Positions 24,133 to 33,567 of a DNA stretch of 64,000 bases are shown here, one piece after another. Under the pieces are notes generated by a model. The model saw nothing but the letters and a program-made list of their open reading frames with translations, did not search any database and had not been told where the DNA came from. A program made the translations under genes and the position numbers. Source of the DNA: Hemileia vastatrix (lineage: Eukaryota > Basidiomycota > Pucciniomycetes > Pucciniales > Zaghouaniaceae); the NCBI GenBank assembly GCA_030280995.1, contig JASXTE010000015.1:24050501-24114500 (forward strand), read 5' to 3'. The number at the start of each line of letters is the position of its first letter. Within the stretch, counting starts at the first letter, position 1.

Positions 24133-25330
24133 CTAATCACCAAAGGAAGTAGAAAAAGAGACTTTATTCACCTCCTTCCCTTTCCCCTTGCCGTCTTCAT
24201 CTTTCTTAGTAGAAGAATTCCCCTTATCAGGAATCTCCTCAAATCTTGGCCTCTGCTGATTGAGATCAGCCCTTCTCCTGACCATATCCACAGGAGCCTT
24301 CCCCTCACTGGGCTTGACAAACTGACCATCAGGGAACTTGAATACCCTGCCATCAGACTCTACTTTGCCCTCTGACACATCTCTGTTCAGGGCCCAACAG
24401 TCATTGGACTTATGTCCTCTCCTTCCGCAATAAGAGCAAACCCAAGGGTCACTCCTACCAGCCCGCCTATCAAATTCCCTGGGCTGAGGAGGCACCTTAT
24501 TGGCCTTCTTTTCCTCCTGCACAAAAATATGAAGCTGTTTTGTCAGATCAGCCAACTGCTCCCCCACTGGGTCCCTCTCCTGTTTGGGAACCTTCACCAT
24601 GTTCTTCTCTTCCTTCTCTACCTTACTCTCCTGTTCAGCCAAAGCCTCACTGAATTTGCTGACATATTTGGTGCACCCCTCTTGGTAGGTGTCCACTTCC
24701 TATAACTTCAGATGAGCCTCCACCGCCTCCTTCACCTTGTCCAAGGCAGGAAGCTTTTGATCCCCATTAGAGAGAGTCTTCATCAAGTCTTTCTTTGATA
24801 ACTCTTTTAACACATCCATCCTGACATCTCTAGCCAGGGAAGACTAAAAAACATCTTTGGCAGCATTTTCATGCGCCAGCTCCTCCACTTCCACCAAGTA
24901 TTCCACCACAGGATCAAACTGTAGCAGAAACTTCCTGTAACTTTGTAAGTTACCAACACCACCATAAGACTGCCACTCACTGACAACCTTATTCAGATCC
25001 ACCATAGTGAACCTGAAGCCCCACCTATCTACCATTTCCCTACACAATAACTTCCAATCTCTCTACTTGTAGCCAGACATGGCCACAACCTCCTTCTCCA
25101 CCGCTCTATCTCCAATGAAGAAGATGATTTGCTTCACCATGTCCAGGTAGGAAGCACCGTCAACACCAGCAGCAGTTTCATACTTCTCTAGAAACCACTT
25201 AACATCTTCACCATTAAACTTGGTGCCATCCCAAGTTTTGATCCTAACACATTACCTAACCATCACAGCAGGCAGACCTTCCCCCCCCCCCACTGACAGT
25301 CACCACAGAAATTGAAGATCCAGAAGCCAT
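24133..25330 (-). pseudogene. E2 gag (broken)
   Basis: ATG at 25330 (MASGSS…), related to E1 gag over its length. It carries a CCHC zinc knuckle, CSYCGRRGHKSNDC, near 24430. Several in-frame stops occur (about 25240, 25060, 24842 and 24703). At least the 24842 stop (TGG to TAG by comparison with E1) looks like G-to-A decay. An 11-C run at 25280-25290 breaks the N-terminus. Gag ends FGD-TAG at 24133, and pol continues in the same frame beyond that stop. Confidence 0.8.
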
Positions 25331-25402
25331 TCTTCCAGACAAAAAAACCAAAAATAGCCAATCACAGGCAACAAAGAATCCAAGGAACTAACAGATCCAT
25401 AC

Positions 25403-25419
25403 CCCCACATTGGGAACCA
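25403..25419 (-). other. E2 primer binding site
   Basis: The element strand reads TGGTTCCCAATGTGGGG, four bases inside the LTR end. Confidence 0.75.
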
Positions 25420-25423
25420 GAAA

Positions 25424-26518
25424 TGTAGACAATCCTATAGTACTAGCTATAGGCCTTGACCAAGGGAGTTGGAGTAAAACCAGAAGAAAAACTCCTGTCC
25501 CTTTAGAAAAATAAAGTGAGATTTACCTGTTACAGTAAATTGGTTCCTGTTACCACAAAGCCCCTTATCCAAACACACTTGACTGCTTGATCAGTCAAGA
25601 AGGTAGTCTCCAGACAGACTACTAAACCAAAGAACTGAAGTGTAGACTAATTTCCACACCAGAGAAAGCAATGATACTTGATTTAGGTTGCATATCCACA
25701 CCAGAGACAGCAATGATACTTGCTATAGCTTGCAAGACTATAACAGAGAAAACAGTTGCTAAGCTAAGTTAAATGAAGTACTTACTTGCAACAAACACAG
25801 CCAAATTTTGGCCAGAAACCAGTGAAAACTGAGTGAGGAACAAGGATATCACCTCTGGATGGCTGTATGATAATTAAAGTTGCCCCCAAACTGTCTTAAT
25901 CACTATATACACACAGACTACTAATCAAGAGCCCATGCACACCTGAAAATCCGGTGTTCCTGACCACCAAATTGCATAAAACCTCCCCAGAAGCGCTTCC
26001 CAGCCCTCTAGCACTGAGGTGGGTGGTCTGCCCGGCACCGGGAAGCCCGCCTGAAGCGGCCTGACTACCCTGAAGCCAGACAACCACCAAAAACACCCAA
26101 ACTACTTAGAAAATTCACCTACAACTACTAAAACCCTTAAAACACATAATTACACTACAACAACATTGAGACATGAAATGTAGAGAAAATTCTGCTCTTT
26201 CCAAAGGTACTAAGCACTTAACCCTAAGACTTAAGGTTAGCCCATAAAACAAGAAAAACAAAATTCAACAGCAATCATTAAAAAAATGAAAAGTGAGATA
26301 TTATCCCCCAAATACTTATGCTATGAAAAATATCCTCAAGACTTAAAATATAGAGAAAAACCAGGGCTACCCAATGGTAGCATTCAGATCCCCATAGTCC
26401 CAATATTTGCTGCATAATTCCAGAAAAATACCTAATTATTTAAACAATGCCATTTAAGGCATACCAAAACATCACCAAATAAACCAACAAAGGGCTCCAC
26501 CAATGTTAGAAGACCACA
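25424..26518 (-). repeat. E2 5' LTR (family A)
   Basis: 1095 bp. On the element strand it starts TGTGGTCTTCTAAC and ends GATTGTCTACA. It matches the solo LTR at 10804-11896 end to end. It inserted into an LTR of family B, whose remnant follows at 26519. Confidence 0.9.
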
Positions 26519-26860
26519 GCGCATATAATCAACTTTTAAGTGATTTAAAGCGCATTTCTTGTTTTTTGCATAAAACAATGAAAACAACAGCTTTAAGTGT
26601 ACTTAAAAATTATGTAGCCTTATAATTAAGGCTCTTAAGATTACCCTAACATATTCCAACTTAATATTAAGTACATAAGACTTATAAAAGGTGGTTAATG
26701 CGTGTATATAAGGTGTTATAATGGCATTTTTTGTATATTATCATAATTTTACTTATGTATACTGTTTGTGTACTCTAATTTATTGTTCCCATGTATAGTT
26801 CATGTGTTTAACATAACTTATAAGTACTTTTACTCAGTCCTGGGGATATACAGGCTGACA
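26519..26860 (-). repeat. LTR fragment of family B (truncated by E2)
   Basis: On the minus strand it starts TGTCAGCCTGTATATCCCC at 26860. It matches about 340 bp of the LTRs at 47525-47190 and 48598-49000. The rest is cut off by E2. It sits about 55 bp inside the left end of DNA transposon F, judged from the intact MITE copy at 49963. Confidence 0.85.
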
Positions 26861-27216
26861 AAAATCCTTATACCCCAATTATTTTCTGCTATTATTTTTG
26901 CCAATAATTGGGTTATTAGACACTTTACGTGTCAATGTTCACCTCTTATCCCACATTTTTCTACTCAATTTTTCATAAACACATCTTGGACAGCTTTTTG
27001 TAATAACCACATGTTGCACAACTTTCTTCCATAACCACATCTTGGACTACTCTCTGCATATGCCTTCTACCTTTCTGCCCACTCCTATTCTCATCCCATC
27101 CTGTTCATTCTATCTGCTCAGAATTTCTCCCCATTTCATCTATTTGTTTCTGCTCCTTTTCATCTCACTCTCTAATCTGCTTGTTTCTGCTCCTTTTCAT
27201 CTTTAATTATCTTAAC

Positions 27217-28663
27217 ATGCCTTGTCATCATAGACCTTCTCAAAGGCAGCCATCACCCAGTTGTTCTTCAAATCCCACTACTCCCTCTTTACCCCACTCT
27301 GCTGAGAAATCCAAAATCTTTCAACTAAAAAAAGATGATCATCTCATTCTTATCAACTGGCTAAAAACTAAATCTAACTATGATTCTTGTTCTGGTACTG
27401 AGAATGCGACTAAAGTAGGATGGCCCCCCGCATCAAAAGTTAATGGTTATCTTCTAATGGCCAACAAATTACAGAATAAGACTAAGCAAAGGATAGATCT
27501 TTTACCAAAACAGATGTCTGAATGCTTCAAGTATTATCAAGCCAAGTACAAGAAGGCAAAGACTCTTTCATCTTATACTGGTTTTGGTATTACTGACCTC
27601 GATATCAGTAAGGGCATCAAATCCATAGATGATAAACTTGATTATTTATGTCCTTACTTTAAAGAGATGGATTATATTTTTGGAGAGCAAGCTGATGTTA
27701 ATCCTGCAAACATGTTGGATGGAGAAGATCCTATCTCCAAACATGATGTCAAAATATATCTTTTTCCTTCCTCTTCTACTCAAGCCTCCCCTCAGTTCAC
27801 TTCCACAAATTAACATATCTTTTCAATAGATACTTATGGAGATATAAACCAACCTGATCTAACTCAAGTATTTTTTTTTCTTTTATCTTACCAATTCTTT
27901 TTTTTATTTACATTTTCTTATTTCTAAAAAGGCTGAAGAACAAATGCAGGAGCCACAATCAACTGAGTCAGAAGCCAGAAATAATGATGAGGAGGAAAAT
28001 GTGACCTTGAAAAAAAAGTGAAGGGCTTCAAGAAGTTTAAATTTCCACTCTCAAAGAAGATGAAAAAGTGATACTTAATCTCAAACCCCTTTTTTTTCTA
28101 TCAAAGAATTTTTGGAGAAACATGATGCTGATAAGTGATACCAAACCTCTTAATACTTTACTCTGCTTTACTTCTACTTTTTTTTAATATTTCTTATCAC
28201 TCTAGAACAAGTGGAAGTTTCTAAAGAGACTCTAAAGTTTGAAAAGAAAAAATATGAGCTCTCTTTAAGGAGGGATGACAGGGTACATGATTTGGAAAAG
28301 AAGAAGCTTGAAATCTTTTCACAGAAGGATGATAGGACACAAATCTTGGAGGAGAGAAAGTATGAACTCTCTTTAGGGAAGGATGATAGGTTACAAGACT
28401 TGGAGGAGAGGAAGTACGAACTCTCTTTATGGAAGGATGATAGGGCACAAGACTTGGAGGAGAAGAAATTCGAGTTATCTCTAAGTATTGAAAAATCAAA
28501 GAAAGAGGAGAAAACACTTGAGCATCAAAACCTCACTAAACAGATGAATTATAAGCTTGATTGTGAAGAAAATTTCAAAAAGAAAGAATTCTTGATAGGA
28601 AGTGTTAAAGCTAATAAATCTGTTGAGGAAATTGAATGTTTAATGAAATTTTTTGATGACTAG
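27217..28663 (+). CDS. Myb/SANT-like (NAM-type) DNA-binding protein of transposon F, multi-exon
   Basis: The first exon, 27217-27813, encodes about 199 residues. A Ser/Pro-rich start is followed by a trihelix/Myb-like region (KKDDHLILINWLKTKSNYDS, then KVNGYLLMANKL). Later exons probably include about 27932-28020 (an acidic stretch) and 28206-28663. The last is a charged coiled coil with five near-identical repeats of about 16 residues (RxxxLEExKYELSLxKDD), typical of the C-terminus of Myb-like proteins of PIF/Harbinger elements. Exon borders are not certain. The family's role is to help the transposase bind DNA and enter the nucleus. Confidence 0.55.
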
Positions 28664-28855
28664 TTTTTTTTATTTATCTCACACTTCAACTGTTCATAAT
28701 TAATTGTACATAAAATTTTTTCTTAATTTCCTGTATTTTTTACTCTATCCATCATTAGTTGAATTTTCATATTTTAATGTTATAAATACTCTTTTAAATA
28801 AAATTTTCAATAATTTTTAATGTTAAAAATTCTTTTTTTGTTTAAATTTTCCAGT

Positions 28856-29175
28856 CACATTTAAAAATTTCACAATCCCACCCCTGAATTTGATTGAACT
28901 AAGGGGTTGGTATCACCAAAATTCTTTCAAGTAAACAATTTCAAAAGTCTTATATGAAATTTTGTCAATTCTCCCCCCTGCATTTTATTGAAGTAACGGA
29001 TGGGTATCACCAAAATTACAAGTCAAATTTTTTTTAAAGTCTGATATGAAAATTTTGCAATACCCCCCCTCCCCCCCCCCCTGTATTTTATTGAATTAAG
29101 GAAAGGGTATCATCAAATTTTCAAGTCAATTTTTTTAAAAAGTCTGATATGAAAATTTGGCAATACCCCCCTTCT
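28856..29175. repeat. Three tandem units of about 110 bp with C-rich cores
   Basis: Units share GAAAATTTTGCAATACCCCCC, then ATTTTATTGAATTAAGG, GGTATCACCAAAATT and AAAGTCTGATATG. The middle unit carries a long C run at 29064-29082. The stretch is noncoding, between the Myb-like and TET-like genes. Confidence 0.8.
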
Positions 29176-29209
29176 GCAATTTATTGAATCAAAGAAATCA
29201 AATGGAAAA

Positions 29210-29690
29210 AAATTAAAATTGAAAATTTCTACAACCAATTATTTTCACCAGTCTTAATCAAGTTTTCCTATTTTATATAATGATGCACCATTATATAAAA
29301 AAAGTAATCTATCTTGATGTAACTTTAAAAAGAATTGGAAGAGACAAATCCAAAGTTAAATGAAAAAAATTAAAATTGAAAATTTCTACAACCAATTAAT
29401 TTCACCAGTCCCAATCAAGTTTTCCAATTTTTTATAATGATGCACCATTATATAAAAACAGTAATCTATCTTGATGTAAGTTTTAAAAAAATTGGAAGAG
29501 ACAAATCCAAAATTAAATGAACAAAAATTAAAAATGAAAATTTCTTCAACCAATTAATTTCACCAGTCCCAATCAAGTTTTTCTATTTTATATAATGATG
29601 CACCATTATATAAAAACAGTAATCTATATTGATGTAACTTTAGAAAAAAATTGGATGAGACAAATCCAAAAATAAATGAAAAAATTAAAA
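29210..29690. repeat. Three tandem units of about 158 bp, each with a palindrome
   Basis: Units starting near 29210, 29368 and 29525 share ACCAATTA…TTCACCAGTC and a palindrome TTATATAATG-ATGCAC-CATTATATAA. The stretch is noncoding. Confidence 0.85.
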
Positions 29691-29869
29691 AGCATAAATA
29701 AAATTGAAAAAGAGGAAAATAAAAAGGGAAATTTAAAAAAAAAATGATAAAAATTAAAATAAATAAATAAAATTAATAAAAGAGAAAAAAAAAAGGAAAA
29801 AAAAATTGGAAGAAAATATTTAATGATAGAAAAAATATAATATTTTATTTGCAATACTTGACAGATCTA

Positions 29870-30934
29870 CTAAGAAAAATTTTTATATCTAATTTTTTTT
29901 TGATTATTAATACAATTAATAAGATCTTGAATTATTTGGAATGAACAGCCAAAATGGGTAAATTCATTACAAGAAACTAAAGTTGGAGGTGCTTTAGTTG
30001 TTTGATGCCTATGTTGAGAAGATTTACATATAGCCTCAATTATTCCGTTGGCACTACCCAAATCAATAATACATTTATGGTCAGGAAAATAAAGGCCATG
30101 TCCCTTAACAGAAGAGAGTGAAGAAATAGGAACACCAGTCTCTTGATTAATATAAGAGAAAATTTCAAATGTTAGAGAATTTTTATCATGTTTATCTAGA
30201 TGAAAACGATTGTAGAATCCATTATAAGTTATGATAGCATATGAACAAAAAAACATAATCATTTATTGCTTCTTCCCATTCAGGATCAGACCAATTTGGT
30301 AAACCAGATTCTAAAGTAAGTTGATGGTTTTTTTGAAAAGCTTGAAAACAAAATTTTTTAAAACAATTTTCCAAGAAAAGATTAAATGATCATAAAGAAT
30401 TCCATTGTTTCAGATCTTCTTCCATTTGCTCCGGTTTCGAATTTTTCAATAAATAATAAATTCCAGAAATATATGACAAAATTAAAAATTACTTATAATT
30501 AAAAAAAATTTACATACCAAAAGAAACTCCTTGATCATATCCTGGTAACCAACCAAAACCTTTCATGACACCAGAAATCAGATTTTTATTTGATAATAGT
30601 TGTTGAAACAAAGCCATTTGATAGAGAGTAGAAATTAAATCAGAAAGCTGGCAAAAAACTTCATCCTTTTTCCCATTAAATGGATGAACTTCTAAGATGA
30701 ATTGAGGTTTGTATCCATTATTGACAACCGCCAAGATGAGATCTATACCCCCTTCTGTAAGGTTTTTGATGTTTTTGTAAAAAAAAAAATCTTGACATTC
30801 GATATTGATGTCTTATAAAATTTGAGATCATCCAAATGTCCAAAGAATTTTTTGCAAAATATCTTCATCCTAATCAATTTTCTATTTTGATAAAATTTTG
30901 TCTTTGAATTGCTTGATTCTTTAGCTGGTTCCAT
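29870..30934 (-). pseudogene. Fungal TET/JBP-like 2OG-Fe(II) oxygenase (degenerate)
   Basis: Segments in changing frames run from ATG 30934: N-terminal MEPAKESSN…, then YKPQFILEVHPFNGKKDEVF and GFGWLPGYDQG (30734-30510). Next come a probable short intron, a SGLPNWSDPEWEE stretch (about 30300), and a C-terminal part with FHLDKHDKN (a candidate iron-binding HxD), INQETGVP, FPDHKCIIDL, then HRHQTT and FTHFGCSFQI (29870-30262). This order resembles the Tet-like oxygenase domain that is expanded in basidiomycetes, which oxidises 5-methylcytosine. Frameshifts at about 30740, 30390 and 30250 make it a pseudogene. The identification is from motif memory, not a search. Confidence 0.6.
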
Positions 30935-31499
30935 GATTTTCTGGTTAGGAAAGCTCAGATTGATTGGGAGAAGGAATAGAAAGGCAGATAATTGAAGAGA
31001 TAGAAGAAAGTAAAGATAAAGAAGAAGAATTTGAATATATTTGATGATTATTCTTGGAGCTTTCATGATTCGAAGACAAGGAAGAAAGAGAGGAGAAATA
31101 TCAAGGTACGCTTTTGGTCTAGAAGATTTGGTACAGAGTTTTTCAAGGATTTTAAAGGGTTTAAATGGATTCTCAAAGACTGGTACGTATTTCTTAATCT
31201 AAGTGATTTTTTACTCAAATAAAAGAGGTAGAATTTTAATATTGTTATAGTCTATTGATTAGAATTACGCTATTGTAAATACTAATGTGATAAAGTATAT
31301 AATAATAGTTTGGGTTGTAATACGTAGTAATAAAAGTAAGTGATAAAAGAATGGATTGAAAGGCACAAAATCAGAGGCCTTTTATAGACAAAATATGAGA
31401 GAATAAAATATAAGGAATTTACACCGTCTACTGTGAGTGTGAGAGAAAAGAATGACAAGAAAAAGGAGTACATAAATGACATAAGAAAATAAAAAATTA
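30935..31499. other. No gene recognised
   Basis: AT-rich sequence between the TET-like start and the chromovirus. Short frames here have no recognisable motif. Confidence 0.6.
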
Positions 31500-31504
31500 G
31501 TACG

Positions 31505-32274
31505 TGTCACGCGCCACGTGACACTCGAGGCAAAAGCAGCTCATTAAACCAATAATATCGAGTTCTAAATCTATACTCAAAGTGCAGGAAGCAATTCTCC
31601 ATAGCAACTACAATTCCCCTTTGTGTACTTACTATTCAACTGCGCTAGCCTAAACTCTAAATCTAAATTAGTCAATCTCTCAATAGTGTGTCTTAGTCTT
31701 AATTTCAATAAGCGACGCACAGCGCTATGATCAACGTAATAGTACATTAGTATTTTAATTAAAAAGTTTGTTAATTAATTAAAAGGGGTAAATTGAACAT
31801 GGACGGATATTAGCGAAGAGGGTCTAAGTGTATGTTATTAATGGTCTGTGGTATGGGAATGGTGCGATGAGAGGGAGGTCAATGCGACAAGGAATAAATG
31901 ATATAAAAGGGTTGGGTTTTTGGTTTGACATTCCTTAGAATTAAATTATAAAACGTATTTACATTTAATAGTGGTAAAATCTTTTAAGTTAAATCATTAT
32001 TATTGTAACTTTCTTTATTTTCTCAATAATCATTTCTAAATCCTAAATCTTTGATTGTTGAGTTTCCAACCCTTCGTGAAATCTTAAGAATTCCTATTAC
32101 CTTTGAAACTATATTATAATTCTTCTCGAACATACCTCAAACCCGTAGCTCTTACTTCAAGTGATCTTTGAACCACTTCTTTGAAACATTCCTCTGTGCT
32201 TCAAAGAAGTTTCTAAATCCCTCATCTCACTTTCAGGAACATCCTCGAGCTTGTGCGTAGGTTGTCCGGTGACA
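31505..32274 (+). repeat. Chromovirus 5' LTR
   Basis: 770 bp, TGTCACGCGCC…GGTGACA. It differs from the 3' LTR mainly by transitions, many at TCGA sites. Confidence 0.95.
31902..31950 (+). promoter_or_regulatory. LTR TATA box, inferred transcript start and self-primer sequence
   Basis: TATAAAAG lies at 31902-31909. Thirty-five bases after the start of the box, 31937-31950 reads AGAATTAAATTATA, the exact complement of the primer site at 32276-32289. In Tf1/sushi elements the first bases of the mRNA fold back and prime reverse transcription, which would put the transcript start at about 31937. The same pair of signals is in the 3' LTR. Confidence 0.75.
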
Positions 32275-32275
32275 G

Positions 32276-32289
32276 TATAATTTAATTCT
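32276..32289 (+). other. Chromovirus primer binding site, self-priming type
   Basis: TATAATTTAATTCT, one base after the LTR. It does not start with TGG, so it does not look like a tRNA 3'-end site. It is complementary over 14 nt to 31937-31950. Confidence 0.75.
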
Positions 32290-32346
32290 CCGTAGCTCTC
32301 ATTCTTTGCACTACTACGTCCTTTTAGGTGTTTTTAAAATTTTAAA

Positions 32347-33534
32347 ATGGCACCTGTTCAACACACTCCTCCTACGGGCGCTACTACTAGAGCTCACGCT
32401 AGAGGCAGGCCAACAGCCACAAGGCCTGTTTCCCGCACTCACTCTTTGGAACCACTCGACCTTAGGGAACGGAAACAATCAGTTCAATCTGTAGAAGACA
32501 TCCCACAAGATTTTGAGGATTCTAGTGATGAAGAAGAAGGAGAGGATACAATGCACGAGGCACCATCTGCCCCTGCCAATCACCCTTCTGGTCAATCCTC
32601 AGAACCTGGACCATCTAACTCTCTGGAAGATTTCATGAGACTTTTCATGAAAACCCTTTCAAATCCAACGTCTTCAGAGGGATCTAAGTTCAAAACTCCT
32701 TCTATGAAATCTCCTGACAAATTCAACGGAGATCACCCCGACAGATTGCAACCCTTCTTGCAAACCTGCAAGCTACTGTTCCATAATGACCCTTGAACCT
32801 TTCATAGCGACTGATCAAAGGTTGTTTAGGCTTCTTCATTCCTAGCCGGGAAAGCAGCAAGATGGTTCGAACCTTATCTGCTCATGCTTTCTTTGACAGA
32901 AACCCACTTACTTATCAATAATTGGGAAAAGCTCGAAGACCAACTCTTTACCTTGTTTGGGGACCCTAATGAAACTGACAACGCAGAATTTGAACTTGAT
33001 TTTCTTTGCATGAGTGATAATGGTAAAGCCTCTGAATATATCTCGAGCTTCAGAGCACTTCAAACTCGAGTAGGTTGGAATGATGCTGCCCTTAAGTATC
33101 ATTTCAAGAAAGGACTTCCTTCGAGGTTTCTGGTTCAATTAAATCTTCACGGTCAGAAGATGACTACTTTAACGGATTTAATGGATTGAACCCTCGAACT
33201 TAACGGCATTTATCAAGGACGACTTCAACATTGTTTATACGCCAACAAATCTCAAGGCCTAAATTTTAAATTGGGATCTTCTTCACACCCACGACCAAAT
33301 CAATCCTCCTCCACTCAATCCAAACCCAATAAGGGGAAGGATAAACCTCGACCAAAAGGCTTGACTCCAGGAGATATCAGCAAAGTACTGGATCCTAAAG
33401 GGGAACTTAAAGAAGCTGAGAGGAAGAGAAGAGCAGATAATGGGTTATGTATGTATTGTGGGGGTAAGCACAAGTTGGAAGACTGTGTAAAGTTGAAGGA
33501 AAGAGAAGGTACTAGTTCGAAGTCAAAAAACTAG
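32347..33534 (+). pseudogene. Chromovirus gag
   Basis: ATG 32347, about 70 bp after the LTR. An acidic N-terminal region is followed by a capsid part (KSPDKFNGDHPDRLQPFLQT, then WEKLEDQLFTLFGDP, ASEYISSFRALQTRVGW, LKYHFKKGLPSRF), then a single zinc knuckle CMYCGGKHKLEDC near 33450. Stops at about 32794, 32810, 32828 and 33187 break it. At least two fit CGA to TGA. The frame ends at TAG 33532, at the slippery site. Confidence 0.9.
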
Positions 33535-33567
33535 TAGATAGTTTACTTGTGTGCAAAGCAAACTATC
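33525..33567 (+). promoter_or_regulatory. Predicted -1 ribosomal frameshift signal between gag and pol
   Basis: The heptamer A AAA AAC (33525-33531) is in the gag phase (TCA AAA AAC), directly before the gag stop TAG. After a 5-nt spacer comes a hairpin with arms GATAGTTT (33537-33544) and AAACTATC (33560-33567). Slipping back one base enters the pol frame, which is open across the hairpin. Confidence 0.8.

Larger units (their letters stand above)
12217..26518 (-). mobile_element. Ty3/gypsy LTR retrotransposon E2 with expanded 3' region
   Basis: 5' LTR 25424-26518, primer site 25403-25419, gag 25330-24133, pol about 24115-19146, then about 6.8 kb before the 3' polypurine tract (12343-12352) and the start of the 3' LTR (12342). 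The 3' LTR is cut after about 126 bp by element D. The extra 3' region carries hairpin modules, a TTTTA array and two genes on the opposite strand. A solo LTR of family C sits in one of these genes. Pol is related to E1 pol throughout. Confidence 0.85.

Noticed and set aside
29870..31066. The TET-like region as an intact gene with several introns
   Set aside because: The frame changes fall inside conserved stretches and lack plausible splice sites, so it is treated as a pseudogene.
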